From NCBI GenBank assembly GCA_022796875.1, contig JAAWJJ010000014.1:1-60249 (forward strand): a stretch of DNA of 60,249 nucleotides, written 5' to 3'. Shown here one piece after another: positions 31,880-41,209 of this stretch. This DNA is from Eubacterium sp. (lineage in GTDB: Bacteria > Bacillota > Clostridia > Lachnospirales > Lachnospiraceae). The notes under the pieces were generated by a model, which was given only the letters and a program-made list of their open reading frames with translations, searched no databases and was not told the origin of the DNA. The position numbers and the translations under genes are program-made. Numbering within the stretch: position 1 is the first letter of the stretch; each line of letters opens with the position of its first letter.

Positions 31880-34042
31880 TTAATACGCTTTATAACACAG
31901 ATCCAAATCAACGTTTCCTGCGATTCCCGGTACGCTCCCCTGGCTTGTGTGCTGCCACATCACTACATTTCCGCCTCCGGTATATCCGTGTCCCAGGCTT
32001 ACGTCACGATAACGTGCAATCCAGATATCCATACCGACCAGACGGCTGTTATCAATATAATTATTCAGCCAGTTCAGATTGGCATATAAGGCAAACTTAT
32101 AGCCGGAACCCACAATCACCCTCTGGTAGGCAAATATCATCTCCGTACGGGTCCAGTTGTCTGTATTGGCCAAAATGAAATTATCTTCCAGATCCAATAC
32201 TACCGGATAGTCCATTTTCCGGCCGCCAAGCTGCTGCACCAGATACCACGCTTCCGCTTCTGCCTCCGCTACGCTGGTCGCTTTGGAATAGGCATAACAA
32301 CCAACTTTCATCCCGGCCTTTTTCGCTCCTGCATAATTCGCTTCAAACATTGGATCTTTCCAGTTGGTTTCCTGTGTCGCTTTCATCATGACAAATGTAT
32401 ATCCGGCGTTCCTGACAGCATTCCAGTCAATATTTCCCTGCCAACGGGATACATCAATGCCATATTCCAGCGTCGTCACTTTCACTTTCACGGACAGCGT
32501 CACACCATGGGACTTCGCATAGATTTTCGTAGTCCCGGCTTTCTTCCCCGTGATCTTTCCTTTAGAGGATACGGTTGCGATGGAGCTGTTTGCGCTGCTC
32601 CACTTAACCGCCGCATTGCCGCTTGACGTCGCTTTTACCGTGACGCTGCCGCCGCGGATCACAGATACGCTCGTCTTATTCAGGCCGAAGTTAAACGCCA
32701 CTTTGGACGCTGCGGAACTCTTCTTTCCTTCGACGCCTTTCCGAACCGCCATTACTTTATAATAATAGCGCTTGTTTGCCGTCAGGCCGCTGTTGGTCCA
32801 GGTTAAATTTTTAATTCCTTTTTTCACGACTTTGTACGTACCGTTTTTAGATGTCGCGCGTAATACGGTATAGCTTTCCGCCCCCGCTACTTTTTTCCAG
32901 GAAACCTGTATCTTTTTATTGTTTTTTGCTGTCAATGTCACTTTCGGTGCTGCCGGAACCGCTTTCCCGGCTTTTGCATCCGAGGATATTCCGGCTTTTT
33001 TCTTCCCGGATACTTTCCGCCATGCCACAACTTTGTAATAATACTTCTTGCCGCAGGTTCTTTTTGTATCCGTAAATTTCAGCGTATTCTTTTTGCTGAC
33101 CGTGCCGACTTTCGTATACTTGCCGTTTTTGGACGTGCTGCGGTATATGTAGTAGCCGTTTGCACCGTTTACCGCGGACCATTTAATTGTCAGTTTATTA
33201 TACGCCGCGGAAGAAACCGTCACCGTTTTTGGTTTTGAACATTTTGCCGTCTGGCTCTTTATTTCGGACGCAGCGCTTTTATATGTTTTGGCAGAAGTTT
33301 TTTTGTATGCAATAATTTTGTAATAATACTTTGTGCCGGTTTTGCAATTAGCATCCTTATAGGAAGTCGTCTTATTGTTTGTTATTGTTTTAATACGTTT
33401 GTATCCGCTTTTCTGCCGCGTGGAACGGTAAATAATATAACCGGTACTCTCCGAATTTTTACTCCAGCTTAACTTTAACGTCTTATAGTTATAATTGGAA
33501 ACCGATTTTAATTTTACCGGCTGCAGCGCGGTCTTTGCACTTTGAACTTTAGAATAATCGCTGTAGCTCGTAACGCCGTTTTTCTGTGCGTATGCCCTGA
33601 CTGCGTAATAATATGTCCGGGAAGGCGTCAGGTTCTTATGCACATACGTTAACGCTTTCCCTGCCGATACGGTTGTGATCTTTTGATAAGTACCGTTTTT
33701 TGTCGTACTGTAATACAGTTCATATCCGTTCGCATTTGCTACTTTTTCCCATTTTACCTCAATTTTGTTAAAAGCAGGGGTAAGCGACTTTATCGACGGA
33801 ACTGCAAGTTCCACTTTATTCTGATCTTCTAATTCCTTATCATCTTTTTCGTCTTTTTTCCCGTCATCCCCGTCCTCTTCTTTATCGCTTTCCGAAACCC
33901 GGTCTAACGATTCGTCCGGCGAAGTAAACGCCGACGTCCGGGGAGCGGTGGTTTCATCCGGGGTGATTACTGCCGCCGAAGCATATACATCCGTACCGGC
34001 CAGCAACACCACGGTTAATAATACTGCTAAAAAACGCTTCAT
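31880..34042 (-). CDS. secreted GH25 muramidase with fibronectin type III-like and Ig-like repeats
   Basis: A 720-residue exported enzyme. A signal peptide (LAVLLTVVLLAGTDVYASA) is followed by an acidic linker (residues 45-75). About four FnIII-like modules of 85-95 residues follow (each with a WSAVNGANGYYIYRS / YYKVVAWRK pattern, about 80-445), then a BIG2-type domain (about 450-520) and a C-terminal GH25 catalytic domain (from YGIDVSRWQGNIDW at about 528). The catalytic acids sit in GIDVSRWQ and VVLDLED. It likely cleaves peptidoglycan outside the cell. The FnIII modules are lysine- and tyrosine-rich and may bind cell wall or host glycans. It appears monocistronic. Confidence 0.9.
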   Translation of the reverse strand: MKRFLAVLLTVVLLAGTDVYASAAVITPDETTAPRTSAFTSPDESLDRVSESDKEEDGDDGKKDEKDDKELEDQNKVELAVPSIKSLTPAFNKIEVKWEKVANANGYELYYSTTKNGTYQKITTVSAGKALTYVHKNLTPSRTYYYAVRAYAQKNGVTSYSDYSKVQSAKTALQPVKLKSVSNYNYKTLKLSWSKNSESTGYIIYRSTRQKSGYKRIKTITNNKTTSYKDANCKTGTKYYYKIIAYKKTSAKTYKSAASEIKSQTAKCSKPKTVTVSSAAYNKLTIKWSAVNGANGYYIYRSTSKNGKYTKVGTVSKKNTLKFTDTKRTCGKKYYYKVVAWRKVSGKKKAGISSDAKAGKAVPAAPKVTLTAKNNKKIQVSWKKVAGAESYTVLRATSKNGTYKVVKKGIKNLTWTNSGLTANKRYYYKVMAVRKGVEGKKSSAASKVAFNFGLNKTSVSVIRGGSVTVKATSSGNAAVKWSSANSSIATVSSKGKITGKKAGTTKIYAKSHGVTLSVKVKVTTLEYGIDVSRWQGNIDWNAVRNAGYTFVMMKATQETNWKDPMFEANYAGAKKAGMKVGCYAYSKATSVAEAEAEAWYLVQQLGGRKMDYPVVLDLEDNFILANTDNWTRTEMIFAYQRVIVGSGYKFALYANLNWLNNYIDNSRLVGMDIWIARYRDVSLGHGYTGGGNVVMWQHTSQGSVPGIAGNVDLDLCYKAY

Positions 34043-34150
34043 TTTTACTTCCTCTTTACTTTCTCTCTAAAAATTCCAATAACCAAAAGCCGTACTTTTC
34101 CTGTCCTATTTTTATCCTGTCTTATTTTCATTCTGCTTTCTTTTTATGCC

Positions 34151-35068
34151 TTATTTCAGGAAGCCGTTGACAATCTGTTCCTCTGCCTCTGCCTCTGTAA
34201 GTCCCAGCGTCATCAGCTTGATCAACTGCTCTCCGGCAATTTTCCCGATTGCCGCCTCATGGATCAACTGTGCCTCCAGGCTGTTTGCCGTAATTTCCGG
34301 AATCGCGCTGATCTTCGCTTCATCCATAATGATCGCGTCACATTCCGTATGCCCGGCGCATTTATTGTTTCCGTTTATTTTGGACAAAAATACCTGGCGG
34401 GAAGTATCTCTTGCAACTGCTCTGGAGATGACGTTTGCACTGGAATCTTCTCCATCCAGATCTACCTCAAACTCGCTCTCCGCATACTGCTTTCCGTGTG
34501 TCATCAGACGTTCCGTAATCACTAACTTCGCACCGTCAGCCAGCTTTGCTTTCGTGGAACGTTTCGTAGAATCCACGCCGCGGATCTGCACCGTTTCCAG
34601 TTCCATTGAACTGTTTTCACCCAGTTCCACTACCGTCTGCGGATTCATAATACGCTCTCCGGCGCCGTCCCCCGCACCATAATGCTTTTCCACATATTTT
34701 ACCGTAGAATTTTTTCCCACAAAAAAACTGTGGATACCGTCATGCCTGGATTCTTTGTCACCGGAATTATGTATCCCGCATCCGGCAACGATCACTACGT
34801 CGCAGTCATCTCCAACATAAAAATCATTATAAACCATTTCTGTCAGGCCGCTCTGGCTCAAGACCACCGGGATATGCACGCTTTCTTTTTTTGTGCCCGG
34901 TTTTATGACAATATCAATTCCGGATTTATCCGTTTTCGTTACGATATCTATATTCGCCGTTGTATTTCTGGCCGCCATCTGCCCGTTGGCACGGATATTA
35001 AAAGCGCCTTCCGGCACTTCATGCAGTCCCGCGACTTCTTCCAATAATGATTTTTGTATTGCATCCAT
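34151..35068 (-). CDS. SufB/SufD-family Fe-S scaffold (SmsB-like)
   Basis: A 305-residue protein, much shorter than classical SufB (about 480). It keeps the right-handed beta-helix core: IHNSGDKESRHDGIHSFFV, VEKHYGAG, and C-terminal NNKCAGHTECDAIIMDEAKISAIPEI and LIHEAAIGKI (given as landmarks). The cysteine in TECDAI and the histidine in LIHEAA correspond to SufB cysteine and SufD histidine cluster ligands, here in one chain. With only SufC as partner this fits the minimal two-gene SMS system described for anaerobes. No SufS, SufU or SufD genes are adjacent. It starts 14 bases after sufC. Confidence 0.87.
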   Translation of the reverse strand: MDAIQKSLLEEVAGLHEVPEGAFNIRANGQMAARNTTANIDIVTKTDKSGIDIVIKPGTKKESVHIPVVLSQSGLTEMVYNDFYVGDDCDVVIVAGCGIHNSGDKESRHDGIHSFFVGKNSTVKYVEKHYGAGDGAGERIMNPQTVVELGENSSMELETVQIRGVDSTKRSTKAKLADGAKLVITERLMTHGKQYAESEFEVDLDGEDSSANVISRAVARDTSRQVFLSKINGNNKCAGHTECDAIIMDEAKISAIPEITANSLEAQLIHEAAIGKIAGEQLIKLMTLGLTEAEAEEQIVNGFLK

Positions 35069-35082
35069 TTCCTATCACTCCC

Positions 35083-35817
35083 TTACTGGTTAAACTTGTC
35101 CTCTAAAAATTTGCATCCCCTGTTTGTTTCATTCAAAAGTTCCGGCAAAATATCCTCTTTTTTCCCTCTGTTTACGACCTGCCCGTCCGCAATCAATATG
35201 ATCTCGTCCGCAATATTCAGGATTCTTTCCTGATGGGAAATAATAATGATCGTATTATCATTTTCCACATGCATTTTCTCAAATACACGGATCAGATTCT
35301 GGAAACTCCAGAGGTCGATTCCGGCTTCCGGTTCGTCAAATACAGAAAGTTCCGTATTCCTTGCAAGGATCGTAGCAATCTCGATCCGTTTGAGTTCACC
35401 GCCGGAAAGAGAACCGTCTACTTCCCGGTTAATATATTCCCGTGCGCACAGCCCTACTTCCGACAAGTAATCGCATGCCTGGCCGATGCTGGTATCCGAA
35501 CCGGCTGCCAGCGTAATCAAATCTTTTACTTTCAGGCCTTTAAAGCGTACCGGCTGCTGAAACGCAAAACTGATCCCCTCCCTGGCACGTTCCGTAATAC
35601 TCATGCCGGTAATATCTTTCCCGTTAAAAAGGATCTGCCCATCTGTCGGGTTTTCAATTCCGACAATAATTTTTGCCAGCGTTGATTTTCCGCCGCCGTT
35701 CGGACCTGTAATCGCCACAAATTTTTTATCTTCTATTTTCAGATTAACATGTCTTATGATTTCTTTTGCTCCGGAATCCGCCGGAACTTCAAAACATATA
35801 TCTTTTAGCTCGAGCAT
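35083..35817 (-). CDS. sufC: Fe-S cluster assembly ATPase SufC (SmsC-like)
   Basis: A 244-residue cytosolic ABC-type ATPase. Walker A GPNGGGKSTLAKII, Q loop FAFQQPVRFKG, signature LSGGELKRIEIATIL, Walker B ELSVFDEPEAGIDLWS and switch ISHQERIL are SufC hallmarks, notably the FDEPEAGIDL. The start at 35817 has AGGAGG 9 bases upstream; an in-frame ATG 9 codons earlier would lack spacing. It forms a two-gene operon with the SufB-like scaffold behind a good promoter at 35857-35885. Confidence 0.93.
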   Translation of the reverse strand: MLELKDICFEVPADSGAKEIIRHVNLKIEDKKFVAITGPNGGGKSTLAKIIVGIENPTDGQILFNGKDITGMSITERAREGISFAFQQPVRFKGLKVKDLITLAAGSDTSIGQACDYLSEVGLCAREYINREVDGSLSGGELKRIEIATILARNTELSVFDEPEAGIDLWSFQNLIRVFEKMHVENDNTIIIISHQERILNIADEIILIADGQVVNRGKKEDILPELLNETNRGCKFLEDKFNQ

Positions 35818-35856
35818 ATCTGCACGCCTCCTGTTCTTTTTCAATTCGTGACATCC

Positions 35857-35885
35857 ATTATAACAAAGATTCTCTGTTCTGTCAC
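35857..35885 (-). promoter_or_regulatory. promoter of the sufC-sufB pair
   Basis: On the minus strand GTGACA (35885-35880), a 17-base spacer and TATAAT (35862-35857) lie 40 bases upstream of sufC. I see no clear Rrf2-type palindrome overlapping it. Confidence 0.65.
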
Positions 35886-36176
35886 TTTTATTTTAAGATT
35901 TCCTCCTTTCCAATCTTTTGCAGTTTCTTACAGGGAAGCAAAACGGCGACCAGTAAACGCCGGACGCATTAAAAAACAGGAAGCCTTGCGCGTCTTATCA
36001 TAACGGAAGCAGATTAAATACCGATTAAAGCTTTTTCATAAATCACGGTACGCCGGATTACCGGCAGTTTTCCGTCCTGCTGCCGTCACGGCCGCAGAAC
36101 ATTTTCCGGAAGTTACCATATAGTAATACAGAAAATATCATTATGATAGATAATATCAGGAAGGAGTAACATTTTT
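35886..36176. other. divergent spacer between sufC and the GH25-LysM gene
   Basis: About 290 bases without a gene. Beyond the sufC promoter it contains an AAGGAGGAAA stretch with no following frame on the minus strand (near 35900), short GC-rich stems around 36050-36110 (CCGGATTACCGG), and TATGAT at 36143-36148. That box could be the -10 of the GH25-LysM gene, although no good -35 is seen. Confidence 0.4.
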
Positions 36177-37118
36177 ATGGAAGGCATTGATGTCAGCCAA
36201 TGGCAGGGAAATATCAATTTTGAACTGGTAAAACAAGCAGGAATCCAGCTTGTATATATAAAAGCAAGCGAAGGGATCGATCTTACGGATCCGTATTTTT
36301 CACAAAATGCCCAAAACGCCCGAAACGCCGGCCTTTTAGTCGGATTTTACCATTATCTTACGGCACGGAGCGCATCTGCGGCAAGACAGGAAGCATACCA
36401 TTTTGTTTCCGTAACAAACGGATACGCCTGCGAGGGAAAACCCGTCATGGATATCGAAGATCTGGCAGGACTTACCCAGACGGAAATCAATACGATTGCA
36501 GAGGCGTTTCTGGTAGGCGTGCAGGAATTCAGCAACAAATCCCCCGCTATTTACGCAGATGCCTATAATGCATCTCTTTTTTACGCTACTCTGACCGCAT
36601 GGCCGCTGTGGATTGCTCAATATGGCGTTTCGGAACCGGATACCAACAATCCATGGAACCAGTGGAGCGGATGGCAGTATACGGATACCGGGAACGTCGC
36701 TGGAATACGGGGAAATGTGGACCGGGATATTTTCAGGAGCGAAATGCTGAACGGAGGATCAGATGCGGTAGAAATACGAGGAAACCGTCCGATTTACGGC
36801 GTTACGGATATTAATTATGTTGTCGTACCGGGGGATACGCTCTCCGGCATTGCCCGTAAATACCACACGACGCTGAACGAAATTCTGGCCATCAATAATA
36901 TACTCAATCCAAACCTGATCTATCCGGGACAGATCATCCGGATCCGCGTCCGCGACGACAGACGACAGGCAGAAACTTACCGCATCTACCGCGTACAGCC
37001 GGGGGATACGCTCTCCGGTATTGCCAGCCGATACAACACGACCGTTGCCGCCCTGGTACGAATCAATCATATTCCAGATCCGAATCTGATTTATCCGGGA
37101 CAGATTATCAAGATTTGA
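36177..37118 (+). CDS. GH25 muramidase with two C-terminal LysM domains, no signal peptide
   Basis: A 313-residue enzyme. The GH25 domain begins at residue 2 (MEGIDVSQWQGNINFELV) and holds the catalytic acids in GIDVS and MDIEDL. Two LysM modules (about residues 217-258 and 268-313) each have VQPGDTLSGIA and NPNLIYPGQIIRI-like ends and are close copies of each other. AAGGAGT precedes the ATG by 8 bases. The lack of any export signal is unusual for this fold. It resembles a phage endolysin or a domesticated prophage lysin, released by holin-like routes or lysis. No phage genes are nearby. Confidence 0.9.
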   Translation: MEGIDVSQWQGNINFELVKQAGIQLVYIKASEGIDLTDPYFSQNAQNARNAGLLVGFYHYLTARSASAARQEAYHFVSVTNGYACEGKPVMDIEDLAGLTQTEINTIAEAFLVGVQEFSNKSPAIYADAYNASLFYATLTAWPLWIAQYGVSEPDTNNPWNQWSGWQYTDTGNVAGIRGNVDRDIFRSEMLNGGSDAVEIRGNRPIYGVTDINYVVVPGDTLSGIARKYHTTLNEILAINNILNPNLIYPGQIIRIRVRDDRRQAETYRIYRVQPGDTLSGIASRYNTTVAALVRINHIPDPNLIYPGQIIKI

Positions 37119-37189
37119 TTCCATTCGCCGGATTGACTTCAGGTGCGTACTCTGCTATGCTTTTTTCAGTAAAAAAGGAGTGGTGCGCT

Positions 37190-37471
37190 ATGATAAAGCG
37201 AAATGAATTGTTAACTTTGAATTTTTATAAAAAAGAACCGTTCACCGGCAGTTATCACGGGATGCGTTACCGTATTGAAAAAATGGAGGAAGACGGCTCT
37301 GTCTTCCTCCTGGCGGCAACGTATCCTCAGCCGTTTTGCTTTACGGCGACCGACAATTCCTTAAAGACGTTTGAAAAATTTGATTTTTCGGAACAGGGCC
37401 TGTGTGACGCTGCAGACTGGCTCAATACGCAATATGAAAATAATCCGGAAAAATGGAAATCGACGTGTTGA
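37190..37471 (+). CDS. small conserved-looking protein of unknown function
   Basis: A 93-residue soluble protein. The start at 37190 has AAAGGAG 9 bases upstream; a longer in-frame version from 37115 overlaps the previous gene and lacks a site. The sequence is compact and mixed alpha/beta (LLTLNFYKKEPFTGSYHGMRY, here split as LLTLNFYKKE and GSYHGMRYRIEKM; then FLLAATYPQPFCF and a C-terminal helix ADWLNTQYE). No signal peptide or membrane helix. It follows the GH25-LysM gene after 71 bases and is convergent with the AEC transporter gene, whose stop lies 2 bases away. Confidence 0.7.
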   Translation: MIKRNELLTLNFYKKEPFTGSYHGMRYRIEKMEEDGSVFLLAATYPQPFCFTATDNSLKTFEKFDFSEQGLCDAADWLNTQYENNPEKWKSTC

Positions 37472-37473
37472 CG

Positions 37474-38400
37474 TTAAAAAGCTAACGCCATCACAAGCGG
37501 TATCGTCGCCACGCTGAACAGCGTGGACACAAATACCGTCTTTGCAGCCAACTGCGTATTTGTCCCGTATTGCTCGGTCAGAATCGACGCCGATGACGCC
37601 GCCGGAAGCGCCGCCATCATTACTATGATTTTTCCCATCAGCTTTCCGTCCAACGCCGGAACCATCTTTATCACAAACGCCGTAATAAGCGGTATCGCAA
37701 GCAGCCTTACCACGCTGATAATCCAGACGTCTTTCCCTTTCATTACTGTTCTCAGATCAATACGCGACAGGGACAATCCAACTACAATCATCGACAACCC
37801 GGCCGTCAGATCGCCGACATACGCCAGCAGATCCGTAACCATTTCCGGCAGAGGTATTTGAAACAGATAGAAAACAAGTCCCGCTACCACTGCGATATTA
37901 ATATTATTGACCACCATTTTCTTTAAGCTGATCTTTTCTTTTACCGGATAGTACTTTGTCAGCAGTTTCATACCCAGCGAAAAAATCAGGAAATTGGATA
38001 CGACGTTGGCTATGGCCATTAAAAACATCCCGTCGTCCCCGTAAACAGACATTGCTAACGGAAATCCCATAAAACCGTTATTGGAAAACATACAGACAAA
38101 GACCCATACACCGCGGCTTTTTTCGGGAATCTTTAACGCAATTACCAAAAGTAATCCCAAAAGCATGGACACAATATGAAATATAATCGCAGCCAGAAAA
38201 ATCCAGATGCTCTGCTGCATCAGTTCTTCATTAAACGGGCGCACCATAGACAAAAAAACAGTGGCCGGCAGCGTAACTTTCACAAGAAAATTTGACAGAT
38301 CCGGCGTACAGCTTTTTCGTATAATTCCTTTTTTCCCTATAAAAAATCCCAGAAAGATCAGGGCAAATAAAATGACCACCCTGCTTAAAATTACATACAT
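37474..38400 (-). CDS. AEC family (auxin efflux carrier-like) transporter
   Basis: A 308-residue membrane protein with about ten hydrophobic helices. The N terminus ILFALIFLGFFIGKKGII, then SNFLVKVTLPATVFLSMVRPF, FMGFPLAMSVYG and the C-terminal ASSASILTEQYGTNTQLAAKTVFVSTL are typical of bacterial AEC permeases, which export or import small carboxylates such as malate. The start at 38400 is used (GGGAGAG upstream); its ATG lies just past the TldE stop, so it is probably co-transcribed with tldD-tldE. Confidence 0.88.
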   Translation of the reverse strand: MYVILSRVVILFALIFLGFFIGKKGIIRKSCTPDLSNFLVKVTLPATVFLSMVRPFNEELMQQSIWIFLAAIIFHIVSMLLGLLLVIALKIPEKSRGVWVFVCMFSNNGFMGFPLAMSVYGDDGMFLMAIANVVSNFLIFSLGMKLLTKYYPVKEKISLKKMVVNNINIAVVAGLVFYLFQIPLPEMVTDLLAYVGDLTAGLSMIVVGLSLSRIDLRTVMKGKDVWIISVVRLLAIPLITAFVIKMVPALDGKLMGKIIVMMAALPAASSASILTEQYGTNTQLAAKTVFVSTLFSVATIPLVMALAF

Positions 38401-38401
38401 A

Positions 38402-39748
38402 TTACTCTCCCGCCACAGACATATCGGCAACCAGCACCGACGGCGCTCCGATTGTCGTGCTGCCGTGCGGGATTCCCATTTCCATATCGTCCGCCGCTTT
38501 CTTTATCGATTTCAGTACTTCATAAAAGTTCCCTGCAACCGTGATCTGATTGACCGGGAAACGCCTTTGTCCGTTCTCAAAATAATATCCGGACGCATTC
38601 AGCGAAAAATCCCCGCTCGTCGTATCCGCGCCCGCATGCATCCCGTTTAACTGTGTGATGACAAGTCCTGTTCCCGCAAAGTCGAGAAGCTCTTCCAACG
38701 TATCCTCGCCCGGCTGCAAATACATTTGTGTCGGCATAACCTCCACTGGCGCGTCATAATCCGCTTTGATACCGTTCCCGGTACTGGCCTTTCCCGCTTT
38801 TGCCGCCGTCCGCAGATCATATAAAAGAGTATTTAATACGCCGTTTTCCACAACCATTTTCTTTCTCGCCGCTACTCCCTCATCGTCGAAACTGCGCCAG
38901 ATCATACCGCCCTCAAACATCGGATTATCGATAATCGTCACCGCGTCCGATGCAATCCGGCTGCCCTCTTTTCCTTTTAACAAAGACATTCCTTTCTGCG
39001 CCTCATCCGCGGAAAACACCGTAGAAAAATGAGATAACAGCGCCTGCATCTGCCGGTTTTTCAAAATCACGTGATACCGGCCGGTTTTCACCGGTTTCGC
39101 GCCGATCGTATCCATACTTTGCCGATATGCGTTTTCACTTAAAGCTTTCGTGTCCATATCTTTCAAAGAACCCAGCGCATAGTCGAATCCATAATACATT
39201 TGCTGTTCTTTCTGCAAAATTGCCACGCTGACCGCAATGTCAAACCGATAACTTTCGTATAAATCCACGCCTTTGGAATTGTAAATACCGATTTTTCCCG
39301 ATACGGTTCCGGTACTGGACTGGCTTCCCTCTGAAACAAGTTCGCCTTTTGCAAAAAGATCTTCCTGTATGGATACTGCCGTTTCAATCAGGTCTTTTGC
39401 ACTGACAGACGGCCTTTCTGTTTTCTCCAAAACAGGATATTCCTCTTTTCCGTCAGAAAGAAATACCTCTTCTTCCACTTCCAGCAACGACGCATTTTCC
39501 TTTGCCGCCGCCACGATCCGGCACGCTTCTTCTTTTTCCATACGCTCCGTGGACGCATATCCCATTTTCCCGTCCACAATACATCGGAAACAAATGCCGG
39601 ACGCTTTTGCCGTTGCAAATTTGTCCACTTCTTTCAACAACGTTTCCACTTCTGCGGATTCCCCTTCCGCATAATAAATTTCATATTCCGTAATTCCGGC
39701 TTCGGCCGCCGCCTGCCGGATCGTTTCTTTCATTTTCGAATATTCCAC
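38402..39748 (-). CDS. TldE/PmbA family protein
   Basis: A 448-residue non-catalytic partner of the TldD metalloprotease. GEFSLNASGYYFENG-like C-terminal region (SGDFSLNASGYYFENGQ), VAGNFYEVLKSI, and IPHGSTTIGAPSVLV are family features. It lacks the HExxxH motif, as TldE does. I chose GTG at 39748, which has AGGAGGG 6 bases upstream; the longer ATG start lies inside tldD, and a shorter ATG is 5 codons on. It begins 11 bases after the tldD stop. The pair degrades unfolded peptides or matures modified peptides; no peptide precursor is seen nearby. Confidence 0.88.
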   Translation of the reverse strand: MEYSKMKETIRQAAAEAGITEYEIYYAEGESAEVETLLKEVDKFATAKASGICFRCIVDGKMGYASTERMEKEEACRIVAAAKENASLLEVEEEVFLSDGKEEYPVLEKTERPSVSAKDLIETAVSIQEDLFAKGELVSEGSQSSTGTVSGKIGIYNSKGVDLYESYRFDIAVSVAILQKEQQMYYGFDYALGSLKDMDTKALSENAYRQSMDTIGAKPVKTGRYHVILKNRQMQALLSHFSTVFSADEAQKGMSLLKGKEGSRIASDAVTIIDNPMFEGGMIWRSFDDEGVAARKKMVVENGVLNTLLYDLRTAAKAGKASTGNGIKADYDAPVEVMPTQMYLQPGEDTLEELLDFAGTGLVITQLNGMHAGADTTSGDFSLNASGYYFENGQRRFPVNQITVAGNFYEVLKSIKKAADDMEMGIPHGSTTIGAPSVLVADMSVAGE

Positions 39749-39759
39749 TTTTCGCCCTC

Positions 39760-41139
39760 CTATCTTCCGCCTACCGTAATCGAGGAAACGCGCACTAACG
39801 GCTGCCCGACGTCCGTCGGAATACTGCCGCTTGACGCTCCGCACATTCCCTGCGCACGGTCCAGGTTCTGGCCTACCATGTCAATATTCATCAATATTTC
39901 AGAGCCTTTTCCGATCAGGCTCGCACCGCGCACCGGTTCCGTGATCTTTCCGTTTTTCACAAGATATCCTTCCGTCACCGCAAAATTAAATTCTCCGGTT
40001 ACCGGATTGACGGAACCTCCGCCCATTGATTTGGCATACAGTCCGTTGTCGATCGAAGCGATAATGTCCTCGTTTTTATCCGGTCCGTTGTCCAAAAACG
40101 TATTGGTCATGCGGGAAGTCGGAGGATACTGATATCCCTGCCTGCGGCTGTTCCCGGTCGTTTCAAGGCCCATGCGCCTGCCGTTTAATTTATCTACCAT
40201 ATATGTTTTTAAAATTCCGTTTTCGATCAAAACATTTCTTTGTGCCGGCGTCCCCTCGTCGTCAATATCGATCGAACCCCATCCGTTAGGGATCGTCCCG
40301 TCATCAATCGCCGTTACTTTTTCATTGGCGATCTGCTGTCCCAGTCTTCCCGTAAACTGCGACTGGCCCAGTGCCACCGAAGCCGCTTCTAATGAATGTC
40401 CGCACGCCTCATGGAAAATCACGCCGCCGTAGCCGTTTTCAATGGCAACCGGCATAGTTCCCGCCGGGCAGTATCCGGCATTAATTAATACCATTGCCTG
40501 CTGTGCCGCTTTCTTTCCGATTTCTTTTGGATCTTTTTCTTCAAAAAATTCGAGTCCCTGCCGGCTTCCCGGTGCAAAAGTTCCTGACTGGTTTTCCCCG
40601 TTTTTGGACGCCACTGCTTCCACTCGCATCCGCGTCCGAATCCGCCTGTCGTTCGTATACAGGCCTTCGCTTGTCGCAATCCAGATTTTGTGATCCACAT
40701 CCAGAACAGACGCTTCTACCTGGGAAATATCCGCATGATATCCCTTTGCCGCAAAGTAAGCGTCCTTTAAAATCTCAATCTTCCTGCTCTTTTCTGCCGT
40801 CGACGGTACGATCTTCACCGGATGGATATTCGGAAAGATCTGTTCCGTCAGATAAATGTCCGGAGCGCCATTCTGGGCGCCGATCGCTTCCGCCACCTGT
40901 TTTGCACAGGAAATCAAACTCTCCCGGCTTAACACGCTTGTGGCTCCGTTGACGCTTTTTGTTCCTTTCCATGCGCGGATTCCGGCTCCCGAAATAAGCG
41001 TATCCGTTATTTTCTCTACTTTGTCATTACACATGGAAATGGAATGTTGATTCGTATGTTCCATGTATATTTCCGCATAATCCGCTCCGGTCGCCATTGC
41101 GCACTGCAGGACTTCCTCTAAAATTTTCTTTGAAACCAT
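39760..41139 (-). CDS. tldD: TldD family metalloprotease
   Basis: A 459-residue protease subunit. The zinc motif HEACGH (VIFHEACGHSLEAA) lies near residue 235, followed by the family glycine-rich GGGSVNPVTGEFNF and C-terminal QGMCGASSGSIPTDVGQPLVRVSSITVGG (landmarks SSGSIPTDVGQP and ITVGG). It forms a heterodimer with TldE that threads unfolded peptides into an enclosed active site. Start has GGTGGGAAAGC rather than a strong site. Upstream of tldE. Confidence 0.93.
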   Translation of the reverse strand: MVSKKILEEVLQCAMATGADYAEIYMEHTNQHSISMCNDKVEKITDTLISGAGIRAWKGTKSVNGATSVLSRESLISCAKQVAEAIGAQNGAPDIYLTEQIFPNIHPVKIVPSTAEKSRKIEILKDAYFAAKGYHADISQVEASVLDVDHKIWIATSEGLYTNDRRIRTRMRVEAVASKNGENQSGTFAPGSRQGLEFFEEKDPKEIGKKAAQQAMVLINAGYCPAGTMPVAIENGYGGVIFHEACGHSLEAASVALGQSQFTGRLGQQIANEKVTAIDDGTIPNGWGSIDIDDEGTPAQRNVLIENGILKTYMVDKLNGRRMGLETTGNSRRQGYQYPPTSRMTNTFLDNGPDKNEDIIASIDNGLYAKSMGGGSVNPVTGEFNFAVTEGYLVKNGKITEPVRGASLIGKGSEILMNIDMVGQNLDRAQGMCGASSGSIPTDVGQPLVRVSSITVGGR

Positions 41140-41209
41140 GCTGCTTTCCCACCTTTCTGTTTTTATTTTCTGTCATCTTCCTATTTCATTTTTCCAAAAC
41201 TATTTGCTT

